DNA of 64,000 nucleotides from Dendrophyllia cribrosa (GCA_024195265.1 JAJLRJ010000005.1:28871473-28935472); one strand, 5' to 3'; numbered from the stretch's first letter, positions 36,337-48,435 are shown. The notes: a model not told the origin generated them from the letters alone. Program-made: numbers and translations.

Positions 36337-36909
36337 AGTGCAACTAACCCCAATTTTTTTCTTTCGCTAAATAAAATCTCCTGTTTGTCCTGATTAGTTG
36401 CGCGAAAAAATTATCGTAATTGATAAAATCCCAGCGTTTTCTACAGCTGTTTGAAGTTGGGTGCTTCTGCCCCATTACCGAGCATTTGTGGGAGCTGGGT
36501 ACGAACCTATGCCGTGACGTCATCGAAGGAGACCATTTGCCGTGTTCTCATAAGCATATCACCGCGAAGCGACAAAGGTGAAGGCATTTTAACGCGAATG
36601 GTACTCAAAAGCCAAAAAAGGGATTTTGTGAAGTCCGATGCCTTTTTTGTGTTTGCCCACAGTTCCTTTGCTCTTCGCATCATGAAAATCAATCTCCTTC
36701 GATGACGTCACAAGACGCCCAAACAAAACTCGGACCCATTCTTCACATTGCTCGGTAGTGGCCGAAAGAACCGCCAAAATTTGAAACTTTAAAAACTTAT
36801 AAAAAATCAAGGGAAAATGCTACGGTAAAAAAAATTTCGCACAGGTAATCAGGACAATTAGGAGATTTCGTTTGGCGAAAAACATTATTGGGGGTTAGTT
36901 GCACTTTAA
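36333..36909. mobile_element. Foldback/MITE with TTAAAGTGCAACTAACCCC ends
   Basis: The left end TTAAAGTGCAACTAACCCC and the right end GGGGTTAGTTGCACTTTAA are exact inverses. Pairing continues with AAATCTCCT and CTGATTA blocks. An inner inverted pair, GTGACGTCATCGAAGGAGA, also exists. 577 bp, bordered by TTAA. Short open frames inside reflect the arms, not a gene. Confidence 0.85.
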
Positions 36910-37047
36910 GGAAAACGCTTGGAATGGCGTTGTACCGTTTTTCCATATTATTTTAGTGAAACTATGTGAAACTGAACTAGATATAGTTTGATCTTTTCGA
37001 TTCTTTTAGCAGCAGAAAATGTTTAATTGGAAAAGTAATTTTAAGCA

Positions 37048-37403
37048 CGGTTTAAACGTCGCATTTCACATGCGCCGAATCCAATACCCATTTGCTGGGT
37101 CGACTCAAATAGTTAAATGCGACATTTGATTTAGATATCGAGTTTCAGTAGAGTTGCATTGAATTCATGAGCGAGTTTTTATAAAGTTGGGAAAAAATGT
37201 GGAATTGTAGGTAAAACATAACTTGAAATTTTGATTGGGCTCATGTGAAGTTCGACTATACATTCTGTCGAATATTCGACTGGCTCAGTCGAAAATGCGG
37301 CAGTAGTCGCATTGTCGAATTTAATTTGAGCCAAACGTCGAACTTCACATCCATTTAATTCCTGAATTAGATTCGGCCATGTGAAATTCGACGTTTAAGC
37401 CGG
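37048..37403. mobile_element. MITE with CGGTTTAAACGTCGCATTTC ends
   Basis: The left end CGGTTTAAACGTCGCATTTC (then CACATGCGCCGAATC) matches the inverse of the right end GAAATTCGACGTTTAAGCCG. About 356 bp. It lies just beyond the 3' end of the receptor-subunit gene. Confidence 0.75.
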
Positions 37404-37617
37404 ACCTTAGGCCTTCTGATCAGATTTTTCACCGATACGGATTCGTCGAGTGCTCCTCCTTGAAAGCAAGACTGAAGGAGAAAAACAACATATTCTACAG
37501 ATATCAAAGCTTACAGAAAAATTGGGGAAGGAGCTCCGGCCTTCTCTGATTTTTCATCAGGGGAGAGGTCAGGTGTTAGTACGTACACATTCTACAACTT
37601 CATTTATTATAACTTGT

Positions 37618-39829
37618 TTAAAACTCATCCAACGACGACAGCCTTCCTGCCTGACCGTAAATTACAATCGACGACACAACGAACAAAGCCAAAAACAACC
37701 AGAAGAAAATGCGATCTAGCGCGCGAGCGATCTCCTTCCACGTTTCTTGGTTTTCTGATTCTTCGTAGGCTGTGACGCTGGAAAAGGCAGTTGAAGGCCT
37801 TTGCTTCTTCTCCTTTACATCTCTTAACTGCACATCATCAGTTCCTTCTGCTTGCACTGCGCTATTTTCGGTACCAGTCACAGTCACCATGTTTGAGGAT
37901 ACGGTTTCTCTTCGTCGTCTCCTTCCTCGACAGCAGGCAATCCTATTTAAAACTGAAAGGAAATATTTATTCTGTCAAGTCAATTTTTCCGCGGCTTTTT
38001 TAAACCTTGTTTTCACTCGCGACATAAGTATAAGGATCATCTTATGCTTATGACAATGTTGGTTTTCACTTGACGCAAATTCTTTTTTCCGCTTATGTTT
38101 ATGTTGGTCGTGAAAACCAGGCTTTTGCGAGAGACCACGTTTCAGTTATCCTTAATAGTATTGTGGTACATAGTACTCTCTTGTGAATTATTAATTATGG
38201 AATCAGGGTTGGCGATTTACACGTACAAATACAACAGTAAAGACCCATCTGATTTATGGCTTTAACTTCGAACACGTTGATCGAATTTACACCTTCGGAA
38301 AAATATTGGGGATTCGGAAAAATTGGGATTTGAAAAAAGGACACAAGGATAACGTGTTACTATTTCTTATAGTTACAGTCATATAGCTTTGTGTATAATA
38401 CCAAAATGTGCTTGACAATATTGGGGTATCATTAAGGTGGCTCCGAGATGTTTTTTTTTGGGTCACACTTCCCTTTTTGAACGCGCTTATACATAATCTT
38501 ACTTTAGCTCAATAAATCTGAATTTGATACCAGGTGTTAGGCTTTTGAGCGATGCTCTTTTTATGCTAATCGCCGTTTCCATAGCAACGGCAAACAAACA
38601 TGGCGAAAAAACAGTTTTTCCTAATTATCTTTCGATTTTGGGGCTACCCACGACAAGCTAGCGAATAAATGCGCTATAATCTACACAGTCTAGCACACTA
38701 AATGGGAAAATTTCAAACAAATTAAAACTGTTCGATTTTGAATAAATCGCTGAAACATTTTTAACACGTGTTTCTTCATGTTTGGAATGTAAGCGGTCAA
38801 AACGTGTAACACTGTGTAAATTATAGTGCATTTATTCGCTTGTCGCGTGTAGCCCCAAAATCGAAAGATATTTTGGAAAAACTGTTTTTCGCCATATTTG
38901 TTTACCGTTGCTATAGAAACGCTGATTAGCATAAAAAGAGCATTATCCAAAACTTTCATTCAAGCCTAACATCTGGTATCAAATTCAGATTCATTGAGCT
39001 AAAGTAAGATTATGTACATGTATAAGCGCATTAAAAAAGGGAAGTGTGACCCCAAAAAAACCTGCTTGGAGCCACCTTAAAGAAGAACTGGCCACGTTCG
39101 GTAAAATTTGTGCAAACAAGCTCTTGCAATTGCAATTCCGTTTAGTATTTGATATTTTTATGTTGTTTTATTCCGTGAAGGAAACCCTGTATAGTTCAAT
39201 CGAGCACCATTTTTTTCTAATCTAAAAATGAAAACTAACCTATTAAACAGGTCAAACACCTCGGCGGTTCGGACGTGCCGTGATGAGCCATCAGTACCAG
39301 AACAGTTGCGGCCAGCGCCATCCCAATTTCAAACATGATCACGATGAAGTAAACACCAATCAACGGCAGTGTGTCTGACTGCTCTGGCAGCTGTTCGGTT
39401 ACCACCAGCAGGTACACGCTGACGGCCAGCAGAATGGTGGCACACAGTCCGATACGCTCACCACTCTCCGCCGGAATGAAGAAGCTCACGAGGATCAGCA
39501 TACCGATGATCATGCAGGGCACAAGTGAGAAGAGGACGAAGAACAGGGGTTTGCGTCCGATGAAGAAAGATACAACGACCTTGCGGAATTCACTTTCGCG
39601 GACGTAAGTTTTGGTCTGTATGGCGATACTCCTCATAGACCAATAACCGTTGTGTGTGGTAAGTTTGAGCTCTGTCGAAGAAAGAGGTATAAATGGGATC
39701 ACGAATGTGACAGGCCATCAGCTGTATTGCATTTTGTAATAATAATTAATACATCTATCGGTTTTGTTTTTCTTAAGTATTTTCCAGACAACTTTCTTTA
39801 CATTCTAAATGATGATAATGGTGATAATG

Positions 39830-39861
<32 letters not shown>

Positions 39862-42800
39862 GATGAGACAATGATGATCATGATGAAGATCATGGTGATG
39901 ATCATGACGACGACGAGGACGATGATAAAAATAACATTCTACGGTTTCTAACTATCGTTGTGTCGATGATAGTAGCAAATATGGTTGCTTTTAAATTTGT
40001 CACAAATTGATGCAAAATCTCAACACGAATCATTAAGTTACCTATTAGAGACCGACTAACCTTCTTCAGGATCATCACTCTCGATGATCTTCGTGTAGAT
40101 CTCCAAAAGCGAGCGATCGGCTGTCAGTGATCGAAACACCATTTTGCACTTTTGTTTGTCAAAAGGAAAGAACTTCACGTTTAGATTACACGTGCTTTTG
40201 AAGTTTGCCGGGGAAACCCATATATGCTCCCCGTTGTTCCGTACCCTCACAAAGCTTCGGAATTTCTCTAAATAACCTGCTTGAATGGTGTTGCTATCAG
40301 CACTGGAAGGTAACAAAATGACGTTGGGCAGGTGAATTGATGAAATGTAATTTTATGAGAGCTAAGAATGAAGAAATCATTTCAAATTCTTCTGAAATGC
40401 ACTTTCTAGAAAGGGAATTAGGATACCAGAAACCAAAGCCGATAAAAAATCTTTACCCGGCGAGAATCAAAATTACGAACAGATTAGATTCATGACCTCT
40501 GGATTCTGGTTAGAGCGCTGGTAGATCTAATCCAGAGATCGTGATTTCGTTTCTCTTCGGGATCAAATATTTTTCTACGATTCCCGTTACCCCAATTCGC
40601 AGTTCAGAAGGCTTTGAAGAGGTTTCCGACTCTTTGATAATTTCAGCTCACTTCATGGGAATGCTACGCGGACCACACACATTGTTAAAAAATATATTGG
40701 TAATAAGCACCTGGTATCGGCACTAGAGGTAACAAAACATAAAATAAATAAAAGATATTTTAAGAACGCTGCCCAAATTACTGGCCATTTGACTTGGCTA
40801 CATGTTATGATGTGTGTAACGAGGTGTTATAGGTGTATGTTTGTAATAGAAGAATGCGTTAGACTGACTTGTTTTCCAGCACGATGTCCGGAACCCATAT
40901 CTCCTTCGGATCCACAAGGATTTGATTTATTCCGTCATAATCCACAGCATTCCATTGAAGAAACGGATTCGTCCACTTCTATAAGACAAGAAGGAAAATA
41001 GAAGGGCGTTTTGCATAGGAGTAGCTTTCAAAAAGTGCGTTGTTTGGTTTGTTCGTCAATACGAAGGATGCTTACATGTTAACCATTTTAGTCCCAGAGT
41101 CAATTATGGAGACATGTAGTGTAGTTCTAACTTTTTAGTTTGTGGGCAAAATCTTATGGTGTGACCTTTCAACTGAAACCCCTTCGACAGTACTGTTGCA
41201 AGGTACCTTTTGTTTTTCAATATTTTATAAAATGAAATTCGGTATGTTTCTTATATTTTGAGATTTCGCTCTCTTCGTATAGAATTGGAACAGTGCTCGT
41301 TGTTGTAAAGAGGGTATGGTGCATCTGCTTTAACGTCATGGTTGTGCCTCCGATATGTATGAATGTATAAATGGCAGAATGATTTCCTCCCTCAGAAGAG
41401 GTTCAAATTTACCATAAGAAGCAAATTCAACCTATTCTTGAAAGAGAAACAAATCATGATCTCTTAAAGTTGCAATTAATTTAGACCCAGTCCGTCTATG
41501 ACCAGGGACACTCGTCGACAGTTTTGGTATATTAAGGTTGTAATTCAGTTATCACACAAATGGACCATTTTTTTCGGTTCCTGTTAATACATTTGCTGGT
41601 TTTTGAAATGACGTACACCAAATACCCGAGACACTGCTGTTATTACACCGTAACGAAATACTGACGCAGCCATGATTGTTCCGGTGGCTACTATTTGCAT
41701 TTCAGTACCAGAATCAGTGTGGGCAAAATAATTCTTACTGGTTATTACATACAAATCTTACTTGTGTGATTGTAGTGTCTGTAGTAACAACTTGTGCTTT
41801 GTTGTTCTGGCAAAAGAACAAAGGTTTTTTTAATACCATAAAAGTTTAAAAATAATCTTCCTCGAAAAGCGATACCATCTACCACAAAGAAGAACAAGAG
41901 GAACAAGAAGAACGAGAAAGAGAACGAGAACGAGAACGAGAACGAGAACGAGAACGAGAACGAGAACGAGAACGAGAACAAAACAATAACAAGAAGAAAG
42001 CCTTAATCATTCCTTCGTAAAGTATATACTAAAAACTTGGTAGAGTTTCGTAAGTAAAATTCCGCTTCAAACTTTCGTAATATCGGAAAATGTAACGTGT
42101 TTTGTTTTCGGAGGATATAAAATAAGGTCTTAAAGGCACTAAAATGATATAGAAAAACAGTAGAACACCATTACAGACGTTTCTTAAACACGGACCCGCG
42201 CTATAAAAGGAACCTTGGCCTGGCCAAGCCGCCAGTCATTTCACACTTGACACCGAACTGTCAACATCACGTGCATCCTCTCGCCAATGGAGAACCGTTA
42301 CCGGCGTGAAATTCAAATTTGGCAAGCTAAAATATTATATTCATGCTAAAAGGCGCACAAATTCAAATAATGCCTTTTAGTTTTATTTTCGTGAAAGATA
42401 AATCCTATACAAGATTGAACTGGTGAAGGTCATAGACCTATTTTTTGGGGCAACGGTCTTCCTTCGTGTTGCTCGCAGTGTCAGCCATCTTTGATTAGCC
42501 GTTGAAGTAGTGATGCTGTGACAAAGAGGGGTCGGAGCTATCCCTTTTATAGCGCGGGTCCTTGTTTAAACATCCCTAGTTGGGTGCTCGATTTATATCC
42601 TGAAATTTGTCCCTGCTTGTTGATGGAGCTGACATTTTGAATATTTGTTACCAAGAGATACTTGATGCTACCTAAAACAGCATCCCGTGCTCCCAAGGTT
42701 TGTGATAAAGACTGAACAACTTACCACTTCGCTCAGTGCACTGAACTGCACTAGAAAAGTGACATTCATGACATCAGATGGTTGTAACACCGGTCGGACC

Positions 42801-44515
42801 ATTCTATCATACCCACTGAAAAGAGCCAGTCTCAATCGATATTCAGGTGATTGTGTTATGTTATGTTCTCCCAGCCCTAAAACGGCTATAGAGCAAGTGC
42901 AACATTGTAAGGAGATGAGTAACTATTAATCTTAGACTGTAAATATAGGTCATTTGTTTTTCGTCTTGTCTTAGACATACCAAAAAAGATGGTAAGGCTT
43001 CCGTCATCTTGTTTAGTACCAGCTTTTTTAAAAATATTGTCATCGATTCGTTTGAAACGAAACTGTGCATATTAGCGTATCATAGTCCTTTGAAATCAGT
43101 TGTTCTGTCCTACTGAAATGGGTTTCTTTATTGGTATCGGCTTTTAAACGATCTAACCCTACCAAAATCAAGACTTAAACTATTGAAAATGAAATTTATT
43201 CTCAATAGTACTAGCTTACAGGATTCCTCTGTTCTTCTCTTCCACTTGTGGTGATTAGAGGATTACTTAAGGTATTTGCCCATTGTATATTTGCCCATTG
43301 TATATTTGCCCTCTCAGAATGTCTTCCAAAAATGATGTCTAATTTCAAAATCCAAAATTTCAGGTCAATATCTTAAATCGTTCAGAAGATATGGACATTC
43401 AAAATGTGGCCTTTTGACCACTTTTGAGCATTCTGATTGGTTGAATTAGGTCACATGACCCTTTGGCGGGACATTCAAAATATAGTTTTTTCAAGTGTTT
43501 TTGTACCAGAACTGAGTTGTGCTAGCAAATTGAAACGAAAAGCAACTGATTTTGAGGATTGAAAACATTCTTTTAATATAATTTTGATCTGTCAAGTCAA
43601 CAGTTGAGGGAGTTTGACAGCTGTCAATCATAGGGAATTACCAAATAAGTAAATCACAAAAACGCGTTTTTCTCATTCGGATTGTAATATTTTTCTATTC
43701 TGTTTTCAGCAATGCATTACAACAGCCAATTGGCACAATCGTGTGGTAGGGAACTTGAGTTGCATTAATGTATGAAAAGTTATGGGAAAATTTGGTTAAA
43801 AAAATATAAATCAATGTTTTTCTCGGTAAATTTTGCTTACAATAATGCAACTCAAGTTTCTTTCTGCGATTTCTTTCAAACTAACTAAGGAATGGATGGG
43901 GGGAGGGGGAGATACCTACATAACGTAACTTAACAAAACATTAATATTGTTACACGAACAAGTTTTCTTGCTACTTGATACCTTTTTTGCGAGGCAACTG
44001 AAGTTAAACGAAAATTTGTTACGTATAACATTACCTTCTTGTTTTCGCGCCCAGAACACTAAAAGTGCCTATAACCCTTAAATACATATTTTTAGAATCA
44101 ACTCTACACACATTGAATAGTTAAATGGTGAAATATTTCTTGTTTTGAACGTCGCGTTATTGAGTTATATTGAGTTACAAAATGCTAATAAGATGACGTC
44201 AACCCGGGTATCATTTATTTATACAACTACTTGTTTTCACCTCCAAGTAATATTTTTACGAATCAATTGACTATCCACAGTTTATTTTCAGTATTTTTCA
44301 AATTAATTATCCTCAAGCTGTAAACTGCGCATTGTAAATTGGGGTAGAAAAAATGACCAAGTCACGGGTTGACGTCACCTAATTAGCATTTTGTAAATTC
44401 AAATCTCTATAACCAAGAGAGGATCTCTTGCTATAACTCAATAATGCCACGTTGAAAACAAGAAATATTTCACCATTTAACTATTCAATGTGCGTAGAGT
44501 TGATTCAGTAGATAT

Positions 44516-44555
<40 letters not shown>

Positions 44556-46053
44556 ATAAGGGTTATAGGCACTTTAACAGTAAATCCCATTTAGGCCCAG
44601 CGCCTCAGATGCCGATGACGTGTATTGTAACTAAACATCACCATACTTGAGTATTTCGGGTTTTTAGTTTGTTTACAGTTTTTGGATGATTTAAACAGGA
44701 TCAATATAAGCCCGTTCAAACAAAAACTGCATTATGGGTATTTCAGACAAAGATAGCGAAATTCCAAACGATGATATTTTCCTCAGCAATTCGAGGTTAC
44801 TTTTGTTCGCTGTTTCCAAATAAGTACTGAGAACATTGTATTTTTTTACAGGCTACTATGTTTTGAATGAAAGATAAACCTGTCGAAAATAGATTCTGCG
44901 GTCTACTGTTTACATGTGTAAAATGAAGCTCGAATATAGTTTTCAGCAAGGATTTCTTGCTTAAATTTACATACCATAAATCGAAACTGATGTTTGGAGG
45001 TCCAAATTAAGAGTTAGAACATCACCTGACCAAATTACCGAAAGATTGGTTTTAACACAAAACGTGGACTTGTACGCACTAGCTGTTACAAAATGTAGAG
45101 AGAAGATATGAAGATGTTTGGATTGTAGAACAGCACCGTTTTAGCTCCTTTGACGTTCAACGAGGGTTATAACATGGTATCTAGCATGACGATATTGGTA
45201 TCATGCTTCACTTCACAGTGAAAATAAAAGTGATATATTCAAATGTGTCGAGATATTACTCACAGAAGTTTTTATAATAATCTCTGTTTTGGCAATGATG
45301 AATTGAGCCGACCGTATGTAACCTATTCCGAACCACGTCATTTAATGCGTTCACGGCATTTTATGTGTTCAGCAAAATCACACATAAACATCACGAAAAT
45401 TAGCTCAAGCCTTTCATTGGTTGTAACAACTTATTCCCACCATTTATTCTTTGCTCATGCATTTAATTTATATTGTCCGAGTCATTTTACGTCTCGCGAC
45501 TGTAACTGTGAATAAATTTCTCGCCAAATGACAACTGCGATGTCCAACTGAATCGAGTTATCAATCCACTGATTTTCTCCAGCAACAACTTCGAAACAAG
45601 TTGCGTTCATTTTTTGTCGTTTAAGATACAGTTCTGTGTGGTAGTGCTCCGCTAACCCAATCTTCCGCAGTTTAATAGTCGATCTTAACATTTTTCGTTT
45701 ACTAACAGTATGAGTCCACGGCACACAATGCAAGCAGTACGTAAGTTTTTATTACGGAACCGAGACCAGATACTCCAAGAAACATTGAAAGCAGCACATT
45801 CTTCTTTCTTAACGTTGCACACATCTAGCGTGCGAGCCACAAACATCAAACAAATAGGTTACCCAGATATTCTTACTAGCAACAAACTTTCATTTGTATT
45901 TGTGCGTGTTTCGCTGCCGCGGTTTCTTGGCCTTATTTAACGCTCATTAGAAAAGAATGATAATAATGATAATAAATGAGCAGTGAAGACTTAAATACAC
46001 TTACCGGACAAATGAAGAAGAAAGAACAGACAAATACAGCTAAACAGCCACAT
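37618..46053 (-). CDS. Nicotinic-type Cys-loop receptor subunit, non-alpha, divergent
   Basis: Pentameric ligand-gated channel subunit of the plasma membrane. Seven exons, minus order: 46005-46053, 42725-42876, 41762-41806, 40869-40978, 40061-40302, 39240-39671, 37618-37952. All junctions are GT-AG and in phase: 1365 bp, 454 aa plus stop. The 45- and 110-bp exons are the classic nicotinic receptor sizes. Signal peptide MWLFSCICLFFLLHLS; YDRMVRPV; KEIWVPDIVL; Cys-loop CNLNVKFFPFDKQKC (C157, C171); TM1 about 241-265; TM2 with GER before it and LLAVSVYLLVVTE; TM3 about 302-326; short loop; TM4 about 425-443. Oddities: the loop D Trp is Thr79, the loop A Tyr is Glu117, the loop B Trp is Leu178, and there is no vicinal Cys pair, so it should not bind acetylcholine by itself. 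The GE at the TM2 entrance suggests a cation channel (inference). AATAAA lies about 10 bases after the stop. Confidence 0.94.
38001..38126. mobile_element. MITE in receptor intron 6
   Basis: The left end TAAACCTTGTTTTCACTCGC and the right end (TGGTCGTGAAAACCAGGCTT) are imperfect inverses, and CGACATAAG and CTTATG pieces pair inside. About 126 bp; same family as 27546-27756. Confidence 0.65.
38432..39080. mobile_element. Foldback element in receptor intron 6
   Basis: Begins TTAAGGTGGCTCC and ends GGAGCCACCTTAA, with TTAA at each border. The arms match those of 35290-36336 but the centre is deleted, leaving 649 bp. It shares GCTAATCGCCGTTTCCATAG and GGGGCTACCC with that copy. Confidence 0.85.
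39811..39930 (+). repeat. GAT/GATGAT simple repeat in receptor intron 5
   Basis: Imperfect trinucleotide array of GAT and related units (ATGATG, GACGAC) between exons 5 and 6. The Asp-rich open frame across it is an artefact. Confidence 0.8.
41079..41262 (+). repeat. TTAACCCTTT-family repeat in receptor intron 3
   Basis: Starts TTAACCATTTTAGTCCCAGA and contains the core GTGACCTTTCAACTGAAACC, then TTCGACAGTACT and TTTTTCAATATTTTAT. The right border is lost. Confidence 0.7.
41911..41979 (+). repeat. (GAGAAC)n hexanucleotide array in receptor intron 2
   Basis: About ten copies of GAGAAC with slightly degenerate AGAAC/AAGAAC units at the left. It lies about 105 bases from the 45-bp exon. The Phe-Ser repeat frame on the other strand is not a gene. 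Confidence 0.9.
42184..42570. mobile_element. MITE with GGACCCGCGCTATAAAAGG ends, receptor intron 2
   Basis: The left end TTAAACACGGACCCGCGCTA (then TAAAAGG) is inverse to the right end (CCTTTTATAGCGCGGGTCC, then TTGTTTAA). About 387 bp. The TATAAAAG in each end looks like a TATA box, but it is part of the repeat. Confidence 0.8.
42877..46004 (-). other. Receptor intron 1; no exon seen
   Basis: 3.1-kb intron between the signal-peptide exon and the YDRMVRPV exon. It contains a short tandem TATTTGCCCATTGTA (about 43270-43310), a MITE (44060-44577) and several 60-90 codon open frames (e.g. 45482-45733 minus) with no recognisable domain. Confidence 0.6.
44060..44577. mobile_element. MITE with AAAGTGCCTATAACCCTTA ends
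   Basis: The arms of about 110 bp each (AAAGTGCCTATAACCC, AATCAACTCTACACACATTG, TTAAATGGTGAAATATTTCT) are repeated inversely at the right end. A (TTTA)n array (44514-44555) has grown in the right arm. The outermost AAAGTGC resembles the end of the element at 36333, hinting at related termini. Confidence 0.8.
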
Positions 46054-46486
46054 GTCGCTTTGTCAATACTGCTTCTACTAAACTCGAACTTGGACTGAAA
46101 AGCATGACAGCAAATTACTTAATAAGCTGTTATTAAGTTCATATCTGAGCGTGGTTGTGTTTACGTAGTTAATAATCTCGTCATTCATAGCTTTGTTCCA
46201 ATTAAGCGAACCGCAACAAGTGCTGCATTGTCAAAACAGGAACTCTGTTCTCGGTTGCTTGGACGTGACGATAAAGCGAAAAAACATTTATAGCACTTAA
46301 TAGCGTTTAATGTGTTTATCGTAAATTAGTTAAGGGTTGCGAATGTTGAAAGCATACTTTTCCCGCACCAGTTTTTCATGTCAGTTCATTCAATAATTAT
46401 TTTATATAGTGTGACTGATTTTAGTGCAGTAAACCAGAGCGAATATGTATATAAGAGCGATTTGTGTTGTTGTTAGTTGTTATTTA

Positions 46487-46703
46487 TTAACCCTTTAAGC
46501 CCTAAGAGTGATCAGCATCAAATTTCCCCTTGTAATATTAATGCCTTATCAATCAAAAAGGTCATGAAAATTAAGGACATGATCACATGTACACAAGATG
46601 AGTTATTTTGATATCCAAACAATTTCTCCCCAGTACTTCTATAGGAAATGTATAGGACTAGAAATGAGAATTTAAATTTTGATATTAGGGCTTAAAGGGT
46701 TAA
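46487..46703. mobile_element. 217-bp MITE, TTAACCCTTTAAGCCCTAA ends
   Basis: The left end TTAACCCTTTAAGCCCTAA and the right end TTAGGGCTTAAAGGGTTAA are perfect inverses bordered by TTAA. The interior differs from the 22107-type family, so two families share near-identical outer ends. It sits in the head-to-head interval between the receptor gene and its broken paralogue. Confidence 0.85.
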
Positions 46704-47190
46704 TTGACTTTCAGAAGAAAAAAACACATGTTTCGTAACGCCCACGAGGAAAGTGACACAGCAAAACGGAGAAACACATGATCGATAGCAAGATGCAATC
46801 GTTGCTCATAACGACAACTCAAACAGGAACAAGTTTGATCATCATCTCCGCCATATTCAGTTTGATGACGTATGTTGTGAACTCTTCAATTCAGTTTTAA
46901 ATACTGCTTTTTTATTTCTCTCTTTTGCCAGTTTCCTTTTCTTTTTTTTCCTGCTGAATTTCACTTCAAACAAGAAGCTGTACACAGCTTGAACTCGTGG
47001 CGTCTTTATTAAACCCAGTACATTATTTAGTGCACGGAGAAACATAAAATTATGTCTGAAAAGTATTGACTGCATTCAGTAGCCAACCTCGTTCCCAGGG
47101 CTTTTCCCTTCGAGAAGGAGGAGGGGGAAGGCGGAACTTAATAAATTTAAATTTTACTGCTCAAACATGGAAAGGCTTATTAGAGAGAGA

Positions 47191-47371
<181 letters not shown>

Positions 47372-47850
47372 GGTTATTTGAGAGGGGGCTTAATCGAGGA
47401 TTTACAGTACTTTTTCTTGAGTGAATATTGATTATTTTTATCGTGTTCCAGCGTTGGAATAATTTTTTTTCTCATGTGGAACCCCAGTGACTTTGGTGGT
47501 CTAGAAAAGATTCTTGTGAGACCTGACGAGATTTGGGCTCCAGACATCGTTCTGTACAACAAGTAAGTCAATGGAAAATAGAATATTAGCTGTAGGATAC
47601 AATAACTGTAAGTTTAATTATAGAAGATATACTGAATACAATTACTGATTTTAGCAAAGCTGGTTGAATTGGAGCCCTGGTGCTTAATGGAAAGACGTGT
47701 ATTGTTATAAAGTCCACCACTTAAAGAGTTTGAGTATAAGAAAAGGTAGGAAACAAGGCCGATCATCTGAAATGGCAGATGGTATTGAGCATAACCAATA
47801 TTATCTTACGAGTTATTTTTAAAAGGATGCTTATTTGCTCCCAAATGGAG

Positions 47851-48435
47851 GCGCGGTGGTGTATTGGTTAGCACGGTGGTGAATATCAGTTATGTCCAGG
47901 ATTGCAGATAATTAGATGCATGACAGATTTAATAAGCGTCACAAAGTGTCCTCTTGCTCTTTGACTCAACTTCAACATCACTTGTTTTCAAAAATTCAGA
48001 CAATAAACGTCACAAAGTGTCCCCTAAATTCTGCTCTTTAAGTAAAGATAAACAGGTGCATTTACCCTAACCTAAAAAACACACTAACACTATTGCTTAC
48101 CTTACATTTCAAAACAGATGGTTAACACTTAGACTTAATGGGACACTTCGTGTTGGATATCAAAATTTGCCATGCATCTAATTATCTACAATCCTGGACA
48201 TAAGTGGTGAATATTGGTTAGCACGGTGGTGTATTGGTTAGCACGGTGGTGTATTGGTTAGCACGGTGGTGTATATTGGTTATCACGGTGGTGTATTGGT
48301 TAGCACGGTGGTGTATATTGGTTAGCACGGTGGTGTATTGGTTAGCACGGTAGTGTATTGGTTAGCACGGTCAGGTGTACTGTTTAGCACGGTGGTGTAT
48401 TGGTTAGCACGGTGGTGTATAAATTGGTTAGCAAG
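47851..48435 (+). repeat. 20-bp minisatellite GTGTATTGGTTAGCACGGTG
   Basis: About a dozen units of roughly 20 bp (GGTGTATTGGTTAGCACGGT and variants with inserted bases), with one block at 47851-47886 and the main block from 48204. A MITE has inserted in the array. The unit resembles the head of the tRNA-like SINE that follows at once. Confidence 0.85.
47887..48203. mobile_element. MITE inserted in the minisatellite, 11-bp TSD
   Basis: The inverted ends TTATGTCCAGGATTGCAGAT and ATCTACAATCCTGGACATAA continue inward with AATTAGATGCATG. GTGGTGAATAT flanks both sides (47876-47886 and 48204-48214). A 9-11 bp duplication would suit a Mutator-like element (inference). Confidence 0.8.

Noticed and set aside
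36451..36810. Three overlapping frames of 61-84 codons on both strands
   Set aside because: They lie within the inverted arms of the 36333-36909 foldback and mirror each other.
42184..42570. TATAAAAG motifs as promoters
   Set aside because: They occur as part of both inverted MITE ends within an intron.
45482..45733. 83-codon minus-strand frame inside receptor intron 1
   Set aside because: Considered as an extra receptor exon, but the flanking exons already join in phase without it and it has no receptor motif.
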